The position numbers and the translations under genes were made by a program. Of a stretch of DNA of 64,000 nucleotides, positions 56,524 to 64,000 are shown in pieces. The notes below the pieces were generated by a model that searched no databases, had not been told where the DNA came from, and saw nothing but the letters and a program-made list of their open reading frames with translations. This DNA comes from Heracleum sosnowskyi. Its lineage: Eukaryota > Streptophyta > Magnoliopsida > Apiales > Apiaceae. Each line of letters opens with the position of its first letter. Within the stretch, counting starts at the first letter, position 1. The stretch is from NCBI GenBank assembly GCA_030848705.1, contig CM061244.1, forward strand, positions 107,281,111 through 107,345,110. Reading direction: 5' to 3'.

Positions 56524-59030
56524 TCTGACCTGATCCTATTCATGTAATTACATTCTGATCTAATCCATTTTCAACACTAATAATATTCTAGTCTAGAAGT
56601 TTCAACAGTTTAATGATCCATTTTCATGAATCTGAGACAACTACAAATTTAAGGGTCCTTCTTAAGATAAACTAGCTACCTTAAGGAGGAAGGCGGTGTT
56701 AATTCTATTATGCGCACGAAACAAAAATACATACTTCATATACAGGCAAATTTTCTGGCCATAGAAGGTGGTGGGCAGCTTAATGTCAGAAGTTCTAGAT
56801 ACATGAACCATAGCACATTGTGAAATGCAATAATCCAATAACAAATGTTAGTGAATTCAAAATATAAAATTCGCAAATAAAAAATTAGCATCTAAAACAG
56901 ATATCAATATATCATGAATTTTGATGCACTGGGTATTAAAAAGAAAAAATAAGCACCCGTTCCCCTACCCCTACCCCTCCCCGGTTTCAAGTAATGGTAC
57001 TTCGTACTTGGTTTATTTAATATATTAGCTTTACTTTAACTAGTTCACATTAATAATTTGGTAGTATTTGGGCAGGTTCAATATTTGCCATCATCTTATT
57101 CTTTTAATGCTCTTCCTTTCTTTTTTCATTTATAAATTCTAGTTTCATATTTAAAAAAGTTCAACTAAAAATGTAAAATTCTATACAGACTAAACACTTT
57201 ATATACTACTTTATTTAACATTTGTAAGCTTTGGAATATATTCAGCAGATTCTAAGCACATCTTCAATTTAATAACGTTAAACATCCAATGTTACATTCA
57301 GGTGCGAGTTCTAGATTAGATAACTTTATCTTCAATTCATCTAAACAGAATGATCAAAACAAACACTTAAATTTGGTAAAGAAAAAAACAGAAGCAGTGT
57401 AGCATGTTGCAATTATAGTCTAGTCAAGCTACAGACCTCGTAAGCAGATCCAACATCACCGGAATATATTCTTGATTGGTAGCTGCTCAATATTTTATCT
57501 AGCTAGTAGTAATTTTCCTGAAAGTGCATAACAGAACAATATAAGAAAATTGATTTAGATGTGTTAAGTGAATCCATAATGGTAGCTCCCCATTTTTTAT
57601 ACTCCAAAAGAACATGGATATGGAAACGGCCTCTATGTCGAGAAATTTGAGCAAGCCGGTTGGTACTCATGTCTAAGATAACAGGCTTAAAGATCCAATT
57701 TGTGAAGTGTAAAGCTTATATTAAAGGATAGCTAATTACCATACAGGAAAAGAGTGTACCATTGTGCGTCCAATACCTCCGCTTACTTCAAGCCATTGGT
57801 GCAAGATAATAATAGAAAACAAGTTAATTCCATATCTTACCTTATCCTCAGCCAATGTGATCTAGAGTCCATCTAAACATGCATCTGCTATGTTCCACGC
57901 ATTGGATGCCTGTATCATCACAATAAACAAAATAAAAAAACATAATGAGGGTCAACCAGGTAGAGCAAACAAGTGAACTATTATTATTAATTAACAACTA
58001 ACCTCAAGAAACCAAAAGCAAACAAAAGTTCACAATTTCTATTTCCTTGATGCCTCCATCTCATATCTTTTGCAGAAAATTGTAATTATCAGAGAATAAC
58101 GAAAAGTGAATGTAAGCATAAGCATATATCTACAGGAAAATCCATTCAAACATTAAAATCAACACAAACAACTAGTGATTTTCTTTCTCCGTACTCTGGT
58201 TTATCAACATCAGCCACCACCTCTTTTAACCTGTTCAACATCAACCACCAAAACTTCAACTTATCAAACATAAGAACACACAGAAAAATGAAGTTCTATC
58301 AAACAAGACAGCTGGATTCGGGAAACGAGACAAAGATACATCTTGTAAAATTTAACTACTCTGTCTCTTTGAACTAATTACCAATTAGTACATAAAAATA
58401 CATAAAAATGCTTATAACAAAGAAAAATACATAAAAATGCTTATAATTGAGCATTGGTAAATACTGAATGATTAAAAACAAAACCCCCAATTTTAAAAAT
58501 TAGGGTTTGTTTTTTAACAATTCCCAATTGATTCTTAACAAAATACATGCTTTGAAATGATTAATATACATACAACTGTAGCTTAAATACTTACCAATTC
58601 GAGCTTTCGAGCTTCAAACAAATCAATTGAGCTTTCGAGCTTCTTCGAAATGAACTGCGACTTGGTTTCTAAACAAAGTGAGACACGAGAGAGTGGAGAG
58701 AGAGTATGAACTCCGTGATTTTCAGCAGTGATTCCAGAGAGAGAGTCCGGAGAGTGGAGAGAGAGGTGACAGTGGAGAGAAGGTGAGAGTCGCCAGAGAG
58801 ACTTGAGAGTCGAGATGAGAGAGAGAGAGAGAGAGAGAGGTGAGGTGAGGTATGTCGAGATCGAGAGAGAGAGGTGGGTTTTGTTTTTAGTTTTAATGAA
58901 TTTTTTTGATTTAATTTGTCTGAATGTAGTATTAGAATTGAGGGGGGAAAATACAAAAATTTTGGCTAAGGGGGGGAACAAATAGCGGGCAAATGAAACT
59001 TAAAGGGGGAAAATAAAACTAAGGGGGGGA
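56524..59030. other. Right interior of the CACTA element, no gene recognised
   Basis: AT-rich with few open frames. A GA-rich microsatellite lies at about 58816-58840. The minus-strand 132-codon frame at 58981-58583 is a low-complexity Ser/Leu product of the CT-rich strand, not a credible gene. Intron-like spacing is visible, but no exon could be matched to a known family. Confidence 0.45.
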
Positions 59031-59270
59031 ATATTTTAGAGGGGGCGCGCGTTTAATTTTTAAAGAGAGGTTTAGACATCGGTTAGTAAATGAAGTGATG
59101 TCTAAATGTTTTTAAGGAAAGGTTTAGACATCGGTTGATAAATGAAGTGATGTCTGAATGTTTAAAAGACATCAGTTTTAAAACGAGCGATGTTAATTTG
59201 ATTTTTAACATCGGTTTTATTGAAATCGATGTTAAAAACGGTGATGTCTATTAACAGATTTTTAGTAGTG
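59031..59270. repeat. Right subterminal repeat region of the CACTA element
   Basis: GACATCGGTT/GTGATGTCT copies near 59074, 59096, 59127, 59149, 59208 and 59241, then the terminal TAGTAGTG. Confidence 0.85.
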
Positions 59271-60226
59271 GCTTCTTCAATTAATTTAGGTTCCTCTTGT
59301 GACAGAAAGCAGCTATACAGACATGTATTTAATGTTGCCCTTCTTGTTCTAACTCCCTCACTAGGATCTCCAATGATTTGATCCCTAGTGTGGGCTCTGT
59401 CCCATTTCCTTGTGTGCCCCTGTTCATTTCCTTGATCTGTTCCAAACTCATTTTGGTTGATAGGTGCATTCTCTTCTTCTCCCCCTGTGTTTGTGAACCC
59501 TTGCACAGGTGTTTGAAGAAGATTGTCAACTTCAAGGATTTCATTCTCTAGAACAGTTTGAACAGGGGGTTCATCTTCACTTTCAGAATCCTCAAGATAA
59601 CCTTGATTCTCAAATCTCAATGGCACACTGTCTTGATCACTTGTTTTCAGTCCAGGAGTTTTCTTGTCATCAAAGGTAACATCCATGCTTTCCATGACTT
59701 TGTGTTGCTCAGGTACAAATACTCTGTATGCTGTCCTTTCCAGAGAGTATCCAATGAAGATACCTTCAAATGCTTTTGCATCAAATTTTCCAACATGCTC
59801 AGAGGTATCTTTCATCACAAAGCACTTGCTTCCAAACACATGCAGGTGCTTGAAGGATGCTCTTTTTCCAGTCATTAATGAGTAAGGAGTTTTGCCAGAC
59901 TTCTTATTGATTAATGTTCTATTTTGCACATAGCATGCTGTGTTAACAGCATCAGCCCAAAAGCTAGTGGGTAGCTTTGCATCCAGCAGCATTGTCCTTG
60001 CAGCTTCAATGAGAGTTCTATTCTTTCTCTCAACTACTCCATTTTGTTGAGGTGTTCTAGGAGCTGAGAATTGTTGAGAAATTCCTTTATCTTTGCAAAA
60101 CTCATACAATGTTGAATTTCTGAACTCAGTCCCATTATCACTTCTCAAAGCAACTACAGAGGAACCAGTGCTTTGTGCTTCTTTATCAACTCTCTTGATA
60201 TGCTCTATTATGACTTGGGGTGCTTC
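59271..60226 (-). pseudogene. pol: Integrase part of element D Pol, bounded by two insertions
   Basis: Read from 60226 downwards: the frame is open from the F insertion site, with LRSDNGTEF near 60150, QQNGVVERKN near 60055, the integrase C-terminal region (FWADAVNTACYVQNRTL) and the acidic linker with a GGGGGAG polypurine copy near 59480. It ends at the conserved EEPKLIEEA segment, where the CACTA element enters. The protease, zinc finger and first catalytic Asp lie beyond F, outside the window. Confidence 0.92.
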
Positions 60227-60772
60227 TGTTAGATATAATTGCTAATGTTTGTTTATCAGTGTTTAAGCAACAGGTACTGACAAGAGTTTATCAGAAGCCA
60301 GTCAGAGTTTAGTTAAACTCTGACAGGGTGAAGAGTTTAATTGAAGCCGGTCAGAGTTTATTTAAAGTCTGACAGGGTGATAGTTGAATTAGCTGTCGGT
60401 GCTGAATTGAAGATTCTAGAAGCAATATATTCTGAAGATGGAAAGAAGCAGAATATATTGATACAGCTAAGGAAACGGAATAGAAGATAAGAAGCAATCC
60501 TTAATTGATAAGTTTTGTATAGCTAACTTGTAGGAATATCAATTAGATAAGGATTGTATGTAGCTGTGTACTATATAAACACAGATAGGTTATCCCTAGA
60601 AGAGACGCGAATATTGATATATTATTCTTGTAACCTAGAAGCTCTTTGTGATTCATTAACATCATAAAGAGAGAAGCTGTTAATATAAATACAGTTTATT
60701 GATTCATAAACAGTGTTCTTAATTATTGTTATTCTCATACATACTTGGTTATATTGTGTATTCGGCCTAACA
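60227..60772 (+). repeat. 5' LTR of element F (546 bp)
   Basis: TGTTAG ... CTAACA. It has the same pair of about 49-bp CAGAGTTTA/AAGTCTGAC repeats as A (about 60282-60382) and TATATAAA at 60572-60579. Confidence 0.94.
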
Positions 60773-60774
60773 AT

Positions 60775-60786
60775 TGGTATCAGAGC
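60775..60786 (+). other. Primer-binding site of element F
   Basis: TGGTATCAGAGC, initiator tRNA-Met type, lies 2 nt after the LTR. Confidence 0.92.
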
Positions 60787-60835
60787 CAAGGCTGTTTAAT
60801 ATATACAGTTTTACGATTCAAACACAGTATTAATC

Positions 60836-62755
60836 ATGTCTGAAGAAAATCAAACTGCTCCTAAGGCTGAACAGGTTAAGCCCAATTCTGTGAGTCGATA
60901 TGAAACAATCAGGGTTCCAATACTCAGGCCAGTAGAGTATCCGATTTGGAAGGTTAAGATGACCATGTTTCTGGAGGCTACAGATCCAGAATACCTTGAC
61001 AGAATTAATGATGGTCCTCATATGCCAACTAAATTGTCCCCTGTTGTTGATGGTCAAGCACAAAAGACTGTTCCAAAGGAAAAGAAAGATATGACTCCTG
61101 AGGATATCTCATCAATTGCAAAGGATGCAAAGGTTAGACATCTTCTCCACAGTGCTTTAGATAATGTAATGTCTAACAGAGTAATTGGCTGCAAAACTGC
61201 CAAAGAGATATGGGATGCTTTAGAAGTCAGATGCCAGGGAACAGGTGCTATTAAGAAGAACAGAAAAACAATACTCACACAGGAGTATGAGTACTTTGAT
61301 TCAAGAACTAATGAAACCTTGACTGAGACTTATGACAGATTTTGCAAACTGTTGAACGATCTGTCTCTGGTAGATAAGGAATATGAACTTGAAGAGTCCA
61401 ATCTCAAGTTTCTGTTATCTCTACCTGAAAAGTGGGATTTAAAGGCAACAACAATCAGAGATAATTATGATCTTGCTGATACAGATCTTGATGAGATCTA
61501 TGGATTGTTAAAGACTCATGAACTTGAGATAGAACAAAGAAACAGGAGGTCCAGCAAGAAGACAAAATCTGTTGCTCTCAAAGTCGAGGAGAAGCCCATC
61601 AAGAAGGAATCATCAAGGAAGAAAGCCAAGGGAAAGGCTTTAGTTATTAAATCTGAGAGTGAGTCATCAAACTCTGATGATGACTCAAACTCTGATGAAG
61701 CTTCTGACTCTGAGGATGATGAAGAGGAGTTGATGCAAATGGCTGCATTGATGGTGAAGACCTTTAAGAAGATGGGATTCAAGAACTTCAAGAAAGGAAA
61801 GAGATTCTCAAGGAAAGATTCAAACTCTGAAAGAAGAAGTTTCAGAAAGTCTGATGGGAAGGAGACCAAGTCTGGCAAGAAGGATAAGTCTCAAATCCAG
61901 TGCTACAAGTGTAAGGAGATGGGTCATTATGCTCCAGAGTGCAAGAAAGGCAAATCTGAGAAAGCACTCATCTCTAAAGGCAGAGACTGGGCAGATACTT
62001 CAGACTCTGATGATGGAGAAAACTATGCTCTTATGGCAACTGTCAGAGATGAGACTGAATCTTCTAAAAATAAGGGTATAATAGAGAGCACACTTATCTT
62101 AGACAGTGGATGCTCAGGACATATGACTGGAAATAAAGCCCTGCTATCAGACTTTGAGGAGAAGGCTGGCCCAAAAGTTTCCTATGGAGATGGCAACATA
62201 GGACACACTCTGGGATATGGCAATATTAATCTTGGAAGTGTCATCATCACAAAAGTAGCTCTAGTCTCAGGACTCAAGCATAATCTGTTATCTGTGAGTC
62301 AAATCTGTGACAGAGGAAACCATGTAGATTTTCATAGTGAATACTGTGAAGTTATCAGTAAATCTACTGGGAAAGTTGTTCTAGTTGGACACAGGCGCAA
62401 CAATATTTATGAAGCAAGTTTGGTAACAAACTCTGATGGAAAAACAGTGTGTCTGACTGCAAGAATGTCAAATGAAGAGAGTTGGAATTGGCACAAGAAG
62501 CTCTCTCATCTCAATTTGAACAACATAAATGAGCTTATTAGAAAGGATCTTGTAAGAGGACTTCCAAAATCAATACTCAATCTAGATGGTCTATGTGATT
62601 CTTGTCAAAAGGCCAAGCAAAGGAAGTCATCTTTCAAGAGCAAATCTGAATCTTCAGTAGTGGAACCTTATCATCTTCTACATGTTGATCTCTTTGGACC
62701 AGTGAATGTGATGTCCATGGGCAGAAAGAAATATGCTCTAGTAATTGTTGATTAA
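60836..62755 (+). CDS. gag-pol: Gag joined in frame to the Pol N-terminus in element F
   Basis: 640 codons. Gag: UBN2-type domain (about 20-230, PVEYPIWKVKMTMFLE), Lys/Ser/Glu-rich hinge with motif-encoded SNSDDDSNSDEASDS, zinc knuckle CYKCKEMGHYAPEC (about 356-369) and acidic SDSDDGENYALMA. At 62074/62075 (residue 413/414) the frame passes straight into the Pol sequence that in A begins at 1237. Protease LDSGCSGHMTG (about 62100) and the HHCC finger follow, ending at TAA 62753-62755 early in integrase. There is no second knuckle, because the gag extension is absent. A Gag-Pol fusion without a gag stop means no separate Gag can be made by termination. Confidence 0.9.
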   Translation: MSEENQTAPKAEQVKPNSVSRYETIRVPILRPVEYPIWKVKMTMFLEATDPEYLDRINDGPHMPTKLSPVVDGQAQKTVPKEKKDMTPEDISSIAKDAKVRHLLHSALDNVMSNRVIGCKTAKEIWDALEVRCQGTGAIKKNRKTILTQEYEYFDSRTNETLTETYDRFCKLLNDLSLVDKEYELEESNLKFLLSLPEKWDLKATTIRDNYDLADTDLDEIYGLLKTHELEIEQRNRRSSKKTKSVALKVEEKPIKKESSRKKAKGKALVIKSESESSNSDDDSNSDEASDSEDDEEELMQMAALMVKTFKKMGFKNFKKGKRFSRKDSNSERRSFRKSDGKETKSGKKDKSQIQCYKCKEMGHYAPECKKGKSEKALISKGRDWADTSDSDDGENYALMATVRDETESSKNKGIIESTLILDSGCSGHMTGNKALLSDFEEKAGPKVSYGDGNIGHTLGYGNINLGSVIITKVALVSGLKHNLLSVSQICDRGNHVDFHSEYCEVISKSTGKVVLVGHRRNNIYEASLVTNSDGKTVCLTARMSNEESWNWHKKLSHLNLNNINELIRKDLVRGLPKSILNLDGLCDSCQKAKQRKSSFKSKSESSVVEPYHLLHVDLFGPVNVMSMGRKKYALVIVD

Positions 62756-64000
62756 TATACTAGATATACATGGGTGTATTTCTTGTCAAAGAAGGATGAA
62801 ACTGCTCAAACGTTGATGGATCATGTAAATCTACTGGACAAAGGATCACAGCACAAAGTCAAAATTATAAGGAGTGATAATGGAACTGAATTCAGAAACT
62901 CAATCATGGAAGCTTTCTGCAAGGAAAGAGGAGTCAAACAAGAATTTTCTGCACCTGGAACTCCACAGCAAAATGGTGTAGTTGAAAGAAAGAACAGAAC
63001 CTTAATTGAAGCTGCCAGAACTATGCTAGATGAAGCAAAATTGCCAACTTATTTCTGGGCAGAAGCTGTTCAAACTGCTTGTTTTACTCAAAATGCAACT
63101 CTGATCAACAAGCATGGAAAAACACCATATGAGATGGTGAAGAACAAGAAGCCAAATTTGAAATATTTTCACATATTTGGATGCAAATGCTTTGTGTTAA
63201 AGACTCATCCTGAACAGTTGACCAAGTTCGAATTAAAAGCTGATGAAGGAATCTTTGTTGGCTATCCATTGTCAACAAAAGCATTCAGAGTTTACAATCT
63301 GAGAACAAAGGTGATCATGGAATCCATACATGTGTCGTTTGATGACAAGAAAATAATTGGACTTGAAGACAAGGATGGATATGATCAACTACGTTTTGAA
63401 AATGAAGATCTATTCTCTGATGATATAAACTCTGATGAAACAGGGTTGACAAACTCTGACGAAGCATACTCTGAACCTCTACTGGTAAATACTGGAGAAA
63501 CTGGAAATTCTCAAATTGAACTAAATAGAGAACCAGTTGAGGGGGAACGTGAAGAAGCTCAACAAGGCACAGCAAGTGAGTCAGTTGAGGAAACTGATTC
63601 AATCTCTGCCAGCTCAAACACTGAGCCATCCAACTCAGGGGGAGCCTCAGATAATGCAGAAAGTCAACATATGAATCAGGAGAGCATGGATCAAGGGAGA
63701 GGATTCAATAATGATGCAAGAAACCACTTACCAACAGCAAGAAAGTGGACACAGGCACACACACCTGATCTCATAATTGGAGATCCTGAGGCTAGTGTAA
63801 GAACTAGAAGTGCAACAAATAATGAGTGTCTGTATCATGCTTTCTTGTCTCAAACAGAACCAAAGAAAGTGGAGGAAGCTCTTCAAGATGCTAATTGGAT
63901 TACAGCAATGCAAGAAGAGTTAAATGAATTTGAAAGGAATGAAGTCTGGACACTTGTACCTAGACTAAAGAATAGATCAATTGTAGGTACAAAGTGGGTT
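62756..64000 (+). pseudogene. pol: Pol of element F downstream of the nonsense codon (incomplete)
   Basis: The same frame continues after the TAA at 62753-62755 (a Glu codon in A): RSDNGTEF near 62873, QQNGVVERKN near 62970, the acidic linker with AACTCTGA motifs and a GGGGGAG copy near 63646, then the start of RT (AMQEELNEFERNEVW). The window ends inside RT. Confidence 0.88.

Larger units (their letters stand above)
42035..59270. mobile_element. Non-autonomous CACTA (En/Spm-like) transposon carrying element C
   Basis: Terminal inverted repeats are CACTACTAAAAA at the left and TTTTTAGTAGTG at the right, with a 3-bp GCT duplication. Subterminal regions carry many copies of GACATCGGTT in both orientations, typical of transposase-binding repeats in CACTA elements. 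Without the 13.1-kb element C and its target copy the element is about 4.1 kb, and no transposase domain is seen, so it depends on a helper. Confidence 0.92.
33514..60226 (-). mobile_element. Sirevirus-type copia retrotransposon D, minus strand, split by later insertions
   Basis: Read on the minus strand: integrase (60226-59271), CACTA insertion (59270-42035), RT and RNase H (42034-40513), spacer, ORF3 (39795-34927), polypurine tract and 3' LTR (34773-33514). The 5' part, including gag and 5' LTR, lies beyond element F and outside the window. D is older than the CACTA element and than F. Confidence 0.92.
60227..64000 (+). mobile_element. Sirevirus-type retrotransposon F (family of A), 5' part
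   Basis: 5' LTR, primer site, and gag fused directly in frame to pol, cut off by the window end. It inserted into element D; the 5 bp before it are GCTTC. It differs from A by exact absence of the predicted gag-pol intron and by a nonsense codon in pol. Confidence 0.95.

Noticed and set aside
58583..58981. 132-codon minus-strand protein gene
   Set aside because: Low-complexity Ser/Leu sequence from a CT-rich microsatellite strand, no domain, frame ends at simple sequence.
1..64000. A and F as the two ends of one giant element
   Set aside because: A has a 3' LTR ending before unrelated repeats, and F has its own 5' LTR inserted into D; both run in the same direction with F carrying 5' and A carrying 3' parts, in the wrong order for one element.

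Overview
The window is repeat-rich intergenic DNA from a flowering plant, probably a dicot; I cannot name the species. I recognise no intact host gene. The evidence for a plant is five Ty1/copia retrotransposons of the Sirevirus (SIRE/Maximus) type, each with gag, pol and/or a long extra ORF after pol, and CMCG-repeat-free AT-rich filler containing CACTA and Helitron-like remnants. Where visible, primer sites match initiator tRNA-Met.

Layout. 1-10305: 3' part of element A (gag end, pol, post-pol ORF3, 3' LTR). 10306-12233: AT-rich repeats. 12234-22975: complete, decayed element B (TSD ATTTT). 22976-33513: AT-rich DNA with tandem duplications, Helitron-like ends, a tRNA-derived fragment and a Ty3/gypsy-like LTR fragment. 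33514-60226: minus-strand element D, split inside pol by a non-autonomous CACTA transposon (42035-59270, TSD GCT), which itself holds a complete young element C (43396-56518, TSD TACAT). 60227-64000: 5' part of element F, same family as A, inserted in the D integrase region and cut by the window end.

How the genes work together. Gag (UBN2-type domain, zinc knuckle) forms the particle. Pol carries protease, HHCC/DDE integrase, reverse transcriptase and RNase H. ORF3 (1211 aa in A, 1622 aa in D) is of unknown function and sits behind a non-coding spacer.

Two patterns stand out. First, A, B and C each have a GT...AG intron-like segment of 1.0-1.2 kb spanning the gag/pol boundary. It starts in codon phase 0 shortly after the zinc knuckle and ends 17-32 nt past the gag stop, so removal puts gag in frame with pol. 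Element F, a sister of A, lacks exactly this segment, as expected of a reverse-transcribed spliced RNA. Second, every family carries its own short, often palindromic motif, repeated upstream of the LTR TATA box and again in the pol-ORF3 spacer. In D that spacer also has a TATA box. This resembles the family-specific motif arrays recognised by VANC anti-silencing proteins of VANDAL transposons, and makes ORF3 a candidate partner; that link is inference only.
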